A DNA stretch of 64,000 nt from Algoriphagus litoralis (GCF_003259255.1 NZ_QGOL01000002.1:434001-498000), one strand, 5' to 3'; positions 47,444 through 56,992 are shown, numbered from the stretch's first letter. Notes: generated from the letters alone by a model not told the origin. Made by a program: numbers and translations.

Positions 47444-48775
47444 TTATTCCAAGTTGTACTCGTTCATCTTGCGGTAAAGAGTCGTCAGCGCGATTCCGAG
47501 CAGTTCGGCAGTTTTGGTTTTGTTGCCATTCGTGTAGTTCAGCACTTTTTGGATATGCAATTTCTCCACGCTTGCCAGTTCAAATGCAGAAAGTGTTTTT
47601 CCTTTTGATCCCGCTATACCCTGCATTTCCATGGGTAGATGAGCTACAGATAATTCATTATCGCAGAGAATCAGACTTCGCTCAATCACATTTTTGAGTT
47701 CGCGGATATTCCCGTTCCACTTGTGCTGTTTGAGCGCTTCGATGTACTCCTTTGCGACAGCCGTGATCTTCTTATTGGTTCTGATTGTTTGCAAAAAATG
47801 ATGTACCAAGGGTTCGATATCCGCTATTCTTTCCCGCAAGGGAGGAAGTAAAATCTGAAAGACAGAGATCCTGTAAAAAAGATCTTCCCTGAAATTTCCC
47901 AACTCGATTTCTTTTTGCAAATCTCGATTGGTGGCGGCGATGATGCGGACATTGACTTTGGTGGGTTTGGTCTCGCCAATGCGGATGAATTCGCCAGTTT
48001 CCAATACACGTAGCAGCTTAGCTTGGAGATCCAAGGCCATTTCTCCGATTTCGTCCAGGAAAATCGTTCCGTTGTTTGCCTCATCAAAGAGTCCTTTTTG
48101 GTCTTTGGTTGCGCCAGTAAACGAACCTGCTTTGTGGCCAAACATTTCACTTTCCAAAAGCTCTTTACCAAAAGCCGAGCAGTTTATCGCGACGAAGTTT
48201 TGTTTATTTCGCAGACTTGCCTGATGAATTGCCTGCGCAAAAACCTCTTTTCCTGTCCCCGTTTCTCCTGTCAGTAAAACCGTGGTATCGGTACCTGCGA
48301 CCTTTCTCGCCAAGTCAATGGCCTGAAGAATTGGCTTCGATTTTCCGATGATTTTGTCAAAAGAGTATCGGCTTCCAAGCTGCTTTTCGAGTTGGATTAC
48401 TCTCCGGGCAAGGTCGCCTTTTTCCAGAGCACGATAGAGCAAAGGAATGATTTTGTTGTTGTCATCCCCTTTGGTGATGTAGTCAAAAGCTCCGTTTTTT
48501 ATGGCTTGTACACCGTCCGGAATATTGCCGTAGGCCGTCAACAAAATGATTTCCGGGATAGGATAGGTCTCCTTGATTTTCTTCACAAGATCTACTCCAT
48601 TTCCATCAGGAAGCTTCACGTCACAAAGGATAACGTCAACTTCTGTCTGCTCCAGTTTTTTCATAGCAGATTTGCAATCAGACGCCTGCACCACTTCAAA
48701 ACCCTCTAAGCTGATGATCCTAGCTAAGAGAGTTCTTAATTTTTCCTCGTCATCTATGATTAAGACTTTTCGCAA
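47444..48775 (-). CDS. NtrC-family sigma-54-dependent response regulator beside kdp
   Basis: The 443-residue regulator has a receiver domain with Asp52 in ILCDVKLPDGNG, an AAA+ domain with Walker A GETGTGKE (170-177), the sigma-54 contact loop GSFTGA (217-222) and Walker B TIFLDEIGEM. A Fis-type helix-turn-helix at the C-terminus ends ...TAELLGIALTTLYRKM. It activates RNA polymerase carrying sigma-54. The contact loop has Ser for the usual Ala, a substitution known in functional members. Standard Kdp systems use the OmpR-type KdpE, which is absent here. It is likely the partner of the HAMP-PAS kinase. Confidence 0.9.
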   Translation of the reverse strand: MRKVLIIDDEEKLRTLLARIISLEGFEVVQASDCKSAMKKLEQTEVDVILCDVKLPDGNGVDLVKKIKETYPIPEIILLTAYGNIPDGVQAIKNGAFDYITKGDDNNKIIPLLYRALEKGDLARRVIQLEKQLGSRYSFDKIIGKSKPILQAIDLARKVAGTDTTVLLTGETGTGKEVFAQAIHQASLRNKQNFVAINCSAFGKELLESEMFGHKAGSFTGATKDQKGLFDEANNGTIFLDEIGEMALDLQAKLLRVLETGEFIRIGETKPTKVNVRIIAATNRDLQKEIELGNFREDLFYRISVFQILLPPLRERIADIEPLVHHFLQTIRTNKKITAVAKEYIEALKQHKWNGNIRELKNVIERSLILCDNELSVAHLPMEMQGIAGSKGKTLSAFELASVEKLHIQKVLNYTNGNKTKTAELLGIALTTLYRKMNEYNLE

Positions 48776-48809
48776 GACGGTGTTTTTCTAGTGAATTTTT
48801 TCTCTTTCC

Positions 48810-51746
48810 TTAATCCAACAAAGCCCGAATATCCTCATTGTCCAAGCTCTTCATAAAGCTTTCCTCATTGCTGATCAGCTCACCGGCAAGGGCAAGCTTC
48901 CGGTCCTGTAGTGCCATGATTTTTTCCTCGACAGAGCCTCGGGTGATGAATTTGTAGATGATGACTTTGTTTTCTTGGCCGATTCGGTGGGCACGGTCAA
49001 TTGCCTGAGCTTCCACAGCTGGATTCCACCATGGATCGAGAAGGAACACATATTCTGCTTTGGTCAGGTTGAGACCGACGCCACCTGCCTTGAGTGAGAT
49101 CAGAAAGACCTTGATTTCCGGATTTTCCTGAAACTTCTCCACCTGAGCCTGACGGTCTTTGGTAGCGCCATCCAAATAAGCATAAGGTATGCCCTGCTCA
49201 TCCAGATAAGCTCTCACGATGCTGAGATGCCGGACAAACTGACTAAAGACAAGTACCTTGTGATTCTCCGAAATCGTCTCCTGCAGCATGTAAGTAATGT
49301 CCTCCAACTTGCCGGATTCGCCTGTGTAATCTTCCCGTACCAATTTTGGGTGGTTGGCGATCTGTCTCAGCTGCGTAAGGCCGCGAAGCAAGGTAAATTG
49401 CTGGGCTCCTCTTCCAGCACCAGCGAGTTCACCGATGATTTTTTCCCGATAATAGCTTTTTACCTCTTCGTAGACTTTCTCCTGAGCCGCAGTCATGTCT
49501 GAATACTTCACGTTTGTGAGCTTTTCTGGAAGATCTTTGGCTACCTGTGACTTCAATCTACGGAGGATAAATGGCTTAATCATTGCATTCAGCCTCACTG
49601 CTTTGTCCTTATCGTTTTGTTTTTCGATCGGAAGTAAATATTGCTTTTTGAATAGCGCCTGATTGCCGAGAAGTCCCGGATTCACGAAATTCATCTGGGA
49701 CCAAAGGTCCATCGTGCCGTTTTCGACTGGGGTCCCTGTTAAGATGAGTCTACGTTTGCTTTTCAGCTTATTTACCGCAACAGCGATATTGGAGGTCGGG
49801 TTTTTAATCGCTTGAGATTCATCCAGAATCACGTAGTTGAAGTAGAAGTCCTTCAGGATGTCGATATCCAATCGCACTATGCCATAGGAAGTCAAAACAA
49901 TATCATAGCCCCGGAATTTCCAAGGGTCTTTGAGTCGTGAAGTTCCGGAATAGACGAGAATTTTCAGCTCGGGAGTGAACTTTCTAGCCTCCAGTTCCCA
50001 GTTGTAGATCAGTGAAGTGGGCATCACAAGTAGCGAAGCAAAACCGGGATTTTCTTCCCGCTCATGCGCCAAAAGCGCCAAGGTCTGCACCGTTTTTCCC
50101 AGACCCATATCATCCGCAAGACATCCTCCAAACTGGTAATCGTTCAGGAAGCGTAGCCAATTGTAGCCCGCATGCTGGTAAGGACGAAGTGTGCCGTCGA
50201 AACTCTCCGGCAGATCGTAGTCGTCAATCGCATCAAAATTCCGCAAACGCTCCAGCTTCAGGCTGAGATTGAGTCGGATCAGTTCACCGTTTTGCAACTC
50301 CCGCGCAAAGGCCAAGTGATGCTTGCGCAAGACCAGCTCCTCGGAAGAGCGCTCTTCGATAAAGTTGAACAGCTCGGAATAGTTGACAAACCAGGAAGCT
50401 GGAATCACCGCGACTTCTCCGTTTGGAAGCTCAAATTCGGTTTTGCCCTGAATGATTAGCTTTCGGATTTTGGCAAAAGGAACCAGATATATTCCGAATT
50501 TGATCAAGGCTTTGACATCAAACCAATCGATGTTTTCATTGACCTCGATCGTGATCTGAGCTCTTCCGATGTGGTACGTTTTTCCGCTTAGGCTACCTCT
50601 TTGGACGATTTTGATTTTGTTTTCTTCCAGATAGTCCTCATTTGTACCCAGCCATTCGAAGGCTTTTGTCTTGGGCAAAGCAAACTTCCCGTGGACGAAT
50701 ACCATTTCCTTTTTCTTCAGGATGGTCTCAAATTTCTTCTCCACCTGTGGTGTCCGTACGGTTTTCCAAAACGTAAATTCCCCGTCCTTTTCTTCAAACC
50801 GACAGGAGTTGCCATTATTTTCTCCGTCTTTGGACAAGATTCCAAAGTCATAGTCCCCGTATTTGAAGCGAAGTTCAAATACGATGCTCTCCTCATTCAA
50901 ATGCTCCAATTCCTCGCCAAAAAGGTTTTCCTTGGAGCCTCCTGGCAATTCGCTGAAAGCCAACAAAGCCTGAGGCGTTCCCTGCTCAGTATTGATCTGG
51001 AAACCTGTTCCGATCACTTCAAACTGCGTGATCAAGTTGGTGACAAACTTCCGATAATACTCCAGCTCAAACCGCCGCTCGATCATGATCCGGCTCTTGG
51101 TCAGGAAGGGCTGAAGCTTTTTGCCGTCAATTCCTTTTTCAAAGTGGAAGAGCTGCTGGTCCACAATCAGCCAAGCTGGATCTTTGCAGATCAGATACCC
51201 TCCTTTGTGTTGCCACTCGAGGCGTTTACCGCGGAATTTGACAATTGGATAGTATTGGGTGTTGAATTCCCCTTTGTCAAAGTGAAAAATCACTGTGGCG
51301 CGTTCTGCATTTACCGTGATTTCCTTCCAAGTCGGGTTATTGTCCGAACCCATTTCAAACAGGCGCTTTCCGATCAAAAGGGGAAGGATTTTGGAGCGTT
51401 TGATCTCCAGATTTTTTGCCAAAAGCTCCTGAATGCTGGGGTCGGCCGTTTTTGGATCGTAGATTTTTGCCAAAAAGTCCTTTGGCTTGATGTTCCCCTT
51501 TTTCATGTAGGGCTTGATCACCACCTCAGGTTGCATGGAGTCCATTAATTTGATCAGTTCATAATCAGCCTTGTCCAAGCCAGAATCAAATTCACTAGCA
51601 TTGGCTGAACTGATATTTTGATTGGCTAATGAAAGCCTTCCTTTATCATCCAATTGGACTACAAAAGACTCAAAAAGAAATCCTAAAAATTCATGACTGA
51701 ATATAGAATATACTATTTGGAAGGGCTGATCTGAATTAACTATCAT
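48810..51746 (-). CDS. SNF2-family DNA-dependent ATPase (helicase-like)
   Basis: A 978-residue Swi2/Snf2 protein. The N-terminal ~500 residues are a family-specific region (bacterial SNF2 N-terminal part). The motor follows: motif I DDMGLGKT (near 545), motif II as DESQ (ILDESQAIKN, near 643), LTGTPVENG, and the C-terminal helicase lobe with VFSQFVRHL, ISLKAGGVGLNLTKA and AIDRAHRIGQ. Such bacterial proteins translocate on DNA and may remodel bound proteins such as RNA polymerase. It starts about 200 bases from lspA and follows it in the same direction, but a terminator intervenes. Confidence 0.9.
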   Translation of the reverse strand: MIVNSDQPFQIVYSIFSHEFLGFLFESFVVQLDDKGRLSLANQNISSANASEFDSGLDKADYELIKLMDSMQPEVVIKPYMKKGNIKPKDFLAKIYDPKTADPSIQELLAKNLEIKRSKILPLLIGKRLFEMGSDNNPTWKEITVNAERATVIFHFDKGEFNTQYYPIVKFRGKRLEWQHKGGYLICKDPAWLIVDQQLFHFEKGIDGKKLQPFLTKSRIMIERRFELEYYRKFVTNLITQFEVIGTGFQINTEQGTPQALLAFSELPGGSKENLFGEELEHLNEESIVFELRFKYGDYDFGILSKDGENNGNSCRFEEKDGEFTFWKTVRTPQVEKKFETILKKKEMVFVHGKFALPKTKAFEWLGTNEDYLEENKIKIVQRGSLSGKTYHIGRAQITIEVNENIDWFDVKALIKFGIYLVPFAKIRKLIIQGKTEFELPNGEVAVIPASWFVNYSELFNFIEERSSEELVLRKHHLAFARELQNGELIRLNLSLKLERLRNFDAIDDYDLPESFDGTLRPYQHAGYNWLRFLNDYQFGGCLADDMGLGKTVQTLALLAHEREENPGFASLLVMPTSLIYNWELEARKFTPELKILVYSGTSRLKDPWKFRGYDIVLTSYGIVRLDIDILKDFYFNYVILDESQAIKNPTSNIAVAVNKLKSKRRLILTGTPVENGTMDLWSQMNFVNPGLLGNQALFKKQYLLPIEKQNDKDKAVRLNAMIKPFILRRLKSQVAKDLPEKLTNVKYSDMTAAQEKVYEEVKSYYREKIIGELAGAGRGAQQFTLLRGLTQLRQIANHPKLVREDYTGESGKLEDITYMLQETISENHKVLVFSQFVRHLSIVRAYLDEQGIPYAYLDGATKDRQAQVEKFQENPEIKVFLISLKAGGVGLNLTKAEYVFLLDPWWNPAVEAQAIDRAHRIGQENKVIIYKFITRGSVEEKIMALQDRKLALAGELISNEESFMKSLDNEDIRALLD

Positions 51747-51892
51747 GTTTAGATATATATCTTATATAGCAAAAGAATAGAAGTTCTATTACTAGATAAG
51801 ATATGTTGAAGGTTAGCTGGTGGACATGCAAAATGGAAATTACTGAAAAAGGGGTTTCATTTTGAAAAAAGGCAAAAAAATTTGAAGGATAA

Positions 51893-51929
51893 CCAAAAAA
51901 AAGCTCGAAAATTTAAATTTTCGAGCTTT
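51893..51929 (-). terminator. Terminator of lspA
   Basis: Perfect palindromic stem AAAGCTCGAAAATTT / AAATTTTCGAGCTTT followed on the minus strand by TTTTGG. It lies about 22 bases after the lspA stop. Confidence 0.85.
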
Positions 51930-51951
51930 GAATTCGATTTTTTATGAAAAA

Positions 51952-52572
51952 TCAGGAAAGAGATTCCGGTTCTTCTGATGGAGACTCTTCTTTTTTATCT
52001 GGGAAGAATCGGTTTTGGTAAATCAAAATAATTGCAACTCCAATAAAAATAGAAGCATCTGCAATGTTGAATATTGGCCAAAGCGCTGTGTAACTTCCGC
52101 CCCACAGTGGGATCCATTCTGGTATGTATCCCTCCCATATATCAAAGTAAAACATATCTACTACCTGTCCATGAAACCAAGGCGTTGGAGCATTATATGG
52201 TGCATTGTTTAACCAAACTCCATAAAATACAGAATCCACCAAATTGCCAATAGCACCTCCCAATATCATAGCGATACAAACTATGTATACCGGATGATTT
52301 TTCTTTTCTATGATGTAATAGAGGTAATATCCGATAGCCACCATTGCCACCAATCGGAAGGATGTCAGAATCATCTTGCCATACTCCGACCCTAATTCCA
52401 TCCCAAAAGCCATCCCTGGATTGGTAGTGTAATGCAACTTAAACCAGTCTCCGAAAACAGGGATCTGTCCCGGAGTACCAAAATCCATCTGAAAATGAAC
52501 CAGCATCTTCACGATTTGGTCAATGGCGATCACCAGTAATGCGATCCCAAAGTATTTTACGTATTTGTTCAT
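51952..52572 (-). CDS. lspA: Lipoprotein signal peptidase (signal peptidase II)
   Basis: The 206-residue inner-membrane aspartyl protease cleaves the signal peptide of diacylglyceryl-modified lipoproteins. Four helices and both catalytic aspartates are present: Asp113 in GNLVDSVFYG and Asp172 in NIADASIFIG. It is longer than the usual ~165 residues because of a central loop (about 118-160) and an acidic, Ser/Glu-rich tail (KKEESPSEEPES). Extended LspA of this kind is common in the phylum, as recalled. It follows ileS by 11 bases, the classical ileS-lspA pairing. Confidence 0.95.
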   Translation of the reverse strand: MNKYVKYFGIALLVIAIDQIVKMLVHFQMDFGTPGQIPVFGDWFKLHYTTNPGMAFGMELGSEYGKMILTSFRLVAMVAIGYYLYYIIEKKNHPVYIVCIAMILGGAIGNLVDSVFYGVWLNNAPYNAPTPWFHGQVVDMFYFDIWEGYIPEWIPLWGGSYTALWPIFNIADASIFIGVAIILIYQNRFFPDKKEESPSEEPESLS

Positions 52573-52583
52573 GTAATACAGGC

Positions 52584-55500
52584 TTAGGCCTTTTCTACTT
52601 TTACAGCTAACTCAAAATCATCCATGTCCAGCAATGTACCGTCAGCTATAGGGCCAAGTCCCAAAGTTACCGCCTGTGTTTCGGACCGGATGTACTCACC
52701 AAATGCCGCTACTGCTGCCTTTGCCAAGTCATGCTCTTCGGACACCATGATCTTGATTTTATCCTGAACTTCCAATCCCATATCCTTACGGAGATTTTGG
52801 ATGCGATTAACCAAATCTCGGGCGACACCTTCTTGCTTCAGTTCGTCTGTAAGGGTCACATCCAGTGCCACCGTCACGCCTTGATCCGAAGCGACAGACC
52901 AGCCCGGGATATCTTGGGAAGTGATCAATACTTCTTCCAAAGTAAGCTCAATTTGTTCTCCTTCGACTGAAACGTTGATTTTTCCTTCCCGCTCAATCTG
53001 TGCAATCTCTTCCTGTCCCCAAGAATTGATGGCTGCCACGACAAAGCGCATCTTTGGCCCTAGTTTCTTACCCAAAAGTGGCAAGTTAGGTTTTACATTT
53101 TTCACCAAAATGCCCGAAGCATCATCCAAATATTCGATCGCCTTGATATTGACTTCTGATTTGATCAATTCCTGCACATGCTCGATTTGAGCTTGAGTTT
53201 TCTTGGACAATACCGGAATCAGGATTCGCTGAAGTGGCTGGCGAACTTTCATTTTCTCCTTTTTGCGCAGCGAGTGCACCAGTGAGGAAATCGTCTGCGC
53301 CAGATCCATGCTTTCTTCCAGATCGACATTGATCAGGGTTTGATCCACCGAAACCCAATCGGTCAAGTGAACCGATTCCAAACCATTTTCGCTCGTCTCG
53401 TGGAGGTTTTTGTACATCCAGTCCGCGTAGAACGGAGCAAAAGAGGACATCAGCTGGGCTAAGCTGAGCAAGTTTTCATACAAAGTCTCATAGGCAGCCT
53501 GCTTGTCGACATTCATTTCCCCTCTCCAGAATCGCTTTCTCGCCAGTCTCACGTACCAGTTGGATAGCTGATCTACGGTGAAGTTCATGATCGCGCGAGT
53601 CGCCTTGGTGGAGTCATAGTTGTCCATTGCGTCTTCCACCTCTTTGATGAGGGATTGCAGCTTGGAGATGATCCACTGATCGAGTTCTGCACGCTCAGTG
53701 ACCGGCACAGTCTTGGATTTGTCGTATACAAAAGCATCCAAGTTGGCATAGAGCGCAAAGAAATTGTACGTATTCTGTAGCGTGCCAAAGAATCGACGCT
53801 GCACCTCCGCAACACCGTCCAGGTTAAACTTTAGGTTATCCCAAGGATTGGCATTGCTGATCAGGTACCAGCGCAACGCATCCGGTCCGTACTCCTTTAG
53901 TGTTTTGAATGGATCCACGGCATTGCCCAATCGCTTGGACATCTTGTTGCCGTTTTTGTCCAGCACAAGGCCGTTGGCAATCACATTTTTGAACGCTACA
54001 CTATCAAACAGCATCACCGCAATCGCATGAAGGGTAAAGAACCAACCCCGAGTCTGATCCACGCCTTCGGCGATGTAATCTGCAGGATAGTTGGCGTTGA
54101 AGATATCCTCATTTTCGAATGGATAGTGCCATTGTGCATACGGCATCGCTCCCGAGTCAAACCACACGTCGATCAGGTCCGGTTCGCGGAACATCTTTTC
54201 GCCCTTGTCAGACATCAGGATCACATCATCCACAAAAGGTCTGTGGAGGTCAAGTTCCTTGCCTTCATAAGGCGATTTGGCCATAAAGCCAGCTGCCACC
54301 GACTTTTCGATTTCAGCATTCAGTTCAGCGATCGAGCCGATGCATTTCTCTTCCGTCCCGTCACTTGTTCTCCAGATAGGAAGCGGCGTGCCCCAGAACC
54401 TGGATCGGCTGAGGTTCCAGTCCACTAGGTTTTCCAGCCAGTTTCCAAAACGACCCGTTCCGGTCGCTTCCGGCTTCCAATTGATGGTCTTGTTGAGCTC
54501 GACCATCCGCTCCTTGTAGGCTGTGGTTTTGATAAACCAGCTTTCCAGCGGATAGTAGAGGATTGGCATATCCGTTCTCCAGCAGTGCGGATACGTGTGT
54601 TCGTATTTTTCGACCTTGAAGGCCTTGTTTTCATTTTTTAGAATGATCGAGATGATCACGTCCGTGTTTTTGTAGTCAGCGGCACTTTCATCATCCTTCG
54701 GGTAATTTTTCACAAAGAAATCGTCCGCACCATAGACCTTATGGGCAGTGATTCCGTGTTCCTTCATTTTCGCAGCGAGGTATTTTCCCACCACAGGCAG
54801 GAATTTACCCTGTCTGTCCACGACTGGAATCTCGTTTCCAAGTTCGTCCTTCACGAATACACCCGGCACATTATTCTGCACCAAAGTCCGGAAGTCATCC
54901 GCACCAAAAGCCTTGGCCAAGTGCACGATTCCTGTACCGTCTTCGGTGGTCACATAATCACCCGCTACCACAGTAAAGGCAGGACTTGGCAAGGCCAATT
55001 CCGCGATTGGAAACAATTGCTCATACTCCCAACCCAGCATCGCTTTGCCTTTGAACTCCTCGATTACCTCGTAGGGGATCAGTTTGTCTCCCGGCTTGTA
55101 GTCTTCCAGCTTAAGTTCAGCAGCTTTTGGATTGAGGTAAGAAGCCATTCTGGCTTTCGCCAAGATCACCGTTGCTGGGGCATAGGTATAGGGATTGAAA
55201 GTTTTCACTTTCACATAGTCCAGGTTTTCTCCGATTGCCAAAGCCGAGTTGGAAGGAAGCGTCCAAGGCGTAGTCGTCCAGGCCAGGATAAAGGTATTTT
55301 CCTCTCCTTTCAGTTTAAACTGCGCTGTGATCGAGGTGTCTTTCACGTCTTTGTAGGTGCCCGGCTGGTTCAGTTCATGCGAACTCAGACCCGTTCCTGC
55401 AGCAGGGGAGAAAGGCTGAATCGTGTATCCTTTGTACAGCAAGCCTTTATCATACAGCTTGCGCAGTAGCGCCCAAAGACTCTCGATGTAATTCGAATCA

Positions 55501-55955
55501 AACGTGATGTATGGATCGTCCAAATCGACCCAATAGCCGATCTTCTCCGTCAGCTCATCCCATTCGTCTTTGAATCGCATGACCGTCTCCCGGCACTTTT
55601 TATTGTACTCCTCGACGGAGATTTTCTTGCCGATGTCTTCCTTGGTGATGCCGAGTTCCTTCTCCACTTGGAGCTCCACTGGCAGGCCATGAGTATCCCA
55701 GCCACCCTTCCGCTTCACCTGAAAACCTCGCAGCGTCTTGTATCGGCAGAAAATATCCTTTAGTGCACGCGCCATCACGTGGTGAATCCCCGGCGTACCA
55801 TTTGCCGAAGGCGGCCCCTCAAAAAATGTGAAAGTCTCCGCTCCCTCTCGGTTGGCGATCGACTTTTCAAAGATCTGATTCTCTTTCCAATACTGAAGGA
55901 CATCCTCCCCGATCTGCGGGTAGTTGACCTGCTTAAATTCCTGGTACGTTTTCAA
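52584..55955 (-). CDS. ileS: Isoleucyl-tRNA synthetase, eukaryote-like long form
   Basis: The 1123-residue enzyme charges tRNA-Ile. HIGH-motif equivalent GIHH is at 56-59, the editing (CP1) domain is central, and KMSKR is near 672 (GNKMSKRLGNAVDPF). It lacks the C-terminal Cys-rich zinc finger of the ~930-residue bacterial type and ends in a long C-terminal region (EGVARDLVNRIQNLRKD). That places it with type 2, eukaryote-like IleS, a class generally insensitive to mupirocin. The leader of about 40 bases abuts a large palindromic element. Confidence 0.95.
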   Translation of the reverse strand: MKTYQEFKQVNYPQIGEDVLQYWKENQIFEKSIANREGAETFTFFEGPPSANGTPGIHHVMARALKDIFCRYKTLRGFQVKRKGGWDTHGLPVELQVEKELGITKEDIGKKISVEEYNKKCRETVMRFKDEWDELTEKIGYWVDLDDPYITFDSNYIESLWALLRKLYDKGLLYKGYTIQPFSPAAGTGLSSHELNQPGTYKDVKDTSITAQFKLKGEENTFILAWTTTPWTLPSNSALAIGENLDYVKVKTFNPYTYAPATVILAKARMASYLNPKAAELKLEDYKPGDKLIPYEVIEEFKGKAMLGWEYEQLFPIAELALPSPAFTVVAGDYVTTEDGTGIVHLAKAFGADDFRTLVQNNVPGVFVKDELGNEIPVVDRQGKFLPVVGKYLAAKMKEHGITAHKVYGADDFFVKNYPKDDESAADYKNTDVIISIILKNENKAFKVEKYEHTYPHCWRTDMPILYYPLESWFIKTTAYKERMVELNKTINWKPEATGTGRFGNWLENLVDWNLSRSRFWGTPLPIWRTSDGTEEKCIGSIAELNAEIEKSVAAGFMAKSPYEGKELDLHRPFVDDVILMSDKGEKMFREPDLIDVWFDSGAMPYAQWHYPFENEDIFNANYPADYIAEGVDQTRGWFFTLHAIAVMLFDSVAFKNVIANGLVLDKNGNKMSKRLGNAVDPFKTLKEYGPDALRWYLISNANPWDNLKFNLDGVAEVQRRFFGTLQNTYNFFALYANLDAFVYDKSKTVPVTERAELDQWIISKLQSLIKEVEDAMDNYDSTKATRAIMNFTVDQLSNWYVRLARKRFWRGEMNVDKQAAYETLYENLLSLAQLMSSFAPFYADWMYKNLHETSENGLESVHLTDWVSVDQTLINVDLEESMDLAQTISSLVHSLRKKEKMKVRQPLQRILIPVLSKKTQAQIEHVQELIKSEVNIKAIEYLDDASGILVKNVKPNLPLLGKKLGPKMRFVVAAINSWGQEEIAQIEREGKINVSVEGEQIELTLEEVLITSQDIPGWSVASDQGVTVALDVTLTDELKQEGVARDLVNRIQNLRKDMGLEVQDKIKIMVSEEHDLAKAAVAAFGEYIRSETQAVTLGLGPIADGTLLDMDDFELAVKVEKA

Positions 55956-55993
55956 TTTTTGTGGTCTGATAAACTTGAAGAAAAGGAGCTTTT

Positions 55994-56106
55994 GGGCGTG
56001 CCCCGCCTTGAAAAAAGGCGGGTCGGGCTATCCGCTGTATCCCGATACCTTGATTACCATCAAGGTATCGGGATGCCGCTTCTATCCCTCACGCGGGGCA
56101 TCCCGC
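55994..56106. repeat. Multi-hairpin palindromic element upstream of ileS
   Basis: Three nested pairings are visible: an outer TGCCCCGC / GCGGGGCA, a left hairpin CCCGCCTT-GAAA-AAAGGCGGG that competes with it, and a perfect 14-base central stem starting CCCGATACCTTGAT with loop TACC. The words CTATCCGCTGTATCC and GGATGCCGCTTCTATCCCT flank the central stem. From memory this layout, a variable stem between conserved flanks, recurs between genes in many Bacteroidota, but I know no name for it. Confidence 0.7.
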
Positions 56107-56190
56107 TCAAAACAAGGCACAAAGATAGAAGAATTGGGCTTTTGGGGGAAAGAAAATGCGAATACCCGGGGAAATCGCCTTTAAATTTGT

Positions 56191-56280
56191 TTCACCCCTT
56201 CGGGGTTAAAAAAAGCATATGTCCGACCTATTCTAAAATAATTTCAGCCCTTCAGGCTTTTAAATCCCGAAGGGATGACA
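56191..56280. repeat. Cluster of short palindromic words
   Basis: ACCCCTTCGGGGT (about 56194-56206), then AGCCCTTCAGGCT and TCCCGAAGGGA (about 56246-56276). Each is a six- to seven-base stem over a tiny loop. No coding frame. They lie between the ileS leader and the MITE-like element. Confidence 0.6.
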
Positions 56281-56315
56281 AGATTATAGTGTAATACAAA
56301 TTTATTTTTTAATAA

Positions 56316-56452
56316 AGGCTGTCTCAAAAGCTCTGTTTGTGTCAGCCTGAGTACCTGAGAGACGAGAGTCTCGAAGTCGAAGGCCATTTGCAGCAAATAA
56401 AGCTGCATTTCGACTTCGCTCAATGTGACAAGCAGCAGATATGAGACAGCCT
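56316..56452. mobile_element. MITE-like element with AGGCTGTCTCA terminal inverted repeats
   Basis: A 137-base unit is bounded by perfect 11-base inverted repeats (AGGCTGTCTCA at 56316-56326 and TGAGACAGCCT at 56442-56452). It has an inner palindrome with arms CGAAGTCGAA / TTCGACTTCG and a GCAGC / GCTGC core. It has no coding capacity, so movement would need an enzyme from elsewhere. Similar GTCTCA-ended units are common in this phylum as I recall. Confidence 0.7.
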
Positions 56453-56581
56453 CGGGACTATTTTTCTATTTAGAAAGTTAACCGCAATTTCCCTTTACGA
56501 ATACCTCTTGGATTTACGCTTTTGCTGATAAATTCTAATTCACCGGACTCTCACCGCTGAATTTTGGCAAGCTTCTGCCGA

Positions 56582-56992
56582 TCATTTTTCGAAAGTTAAA
56601 ATGTCTTCTGAGTTGGTTTGGTCTTTTCTGAAAATTATCCTGTTCGAAATAATCGCCTCTTGGAACCAGTTCGCACTGAGCTGCTCAAAGGTAGGATTGG
56701 AGGCAAATGACAGTTCAAATTCAACTCTGCCTGAATTGATCCCTGTGCTCCAATTCCCCTGAGCCAGAAGTTGGGTACCTCTAAAAGCTTCCACTTGACC
56801 AGATTCGAGGAACACAAAACTGACTCCTTCAAAATCGCTGCTTTGGTCAGTTCCGTCAACGATGAAAAAACTGATTTCCCAGATTGATGAAGTTAGGTTT
56901 TGAATGAGGTTGGTATCCGATCGAGTCGGTTCTTCTGCCGTACAGGAGAACAAAAATAAAGCGATCCAAAAATGATAAAGTCTTCTAGTCAT
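56582..56992 (-). CDS. Small lipoprotein, unknown (lipocalin-like candidate)
   Basis: A 136-residue product with an N-terminal signal and lipobox LFSC (Cys17), followed by a beta-rich domain: SIWEISFFIVDG, VSFVFLESGQVEAF, LAQGNWSTG, GRVEFELSF. The alternation and the 'W...G.W' pattern recall small lipocalin-like lipoproteins, but no definite family is claimed. It would sit on the outer membrane. It is divergent from the DUF4221 gene. Confidence 0.75.
   Translation of the reverse strand: MTRRLYHFWIALFLFSCTAEEPTRSDTNLIQNLTSSIWEISFFIVDGTDQSSDFEGVSFVFLESGQVEAFRGTQLLAQGNWSTGINSGRVEFELSFASNPTFEQLSANWFQEAIISNRIIFRKDQTNSEDILTFEK

Noticed and set aside
50601-51548. Long antisense open frame inside the SNF2 gene
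   Set aside because: The opposite strand encodes a full family protein with all motor motifs; this frame has no recognisable features and is a shadow.
55956-56106. T-box or other riboswitch in front of ileS
   Set aside because: No T-box sequence or specifier loop seen, and this phylum is not known to use T-boxes; the structure fits an intergenic palindromic element better.
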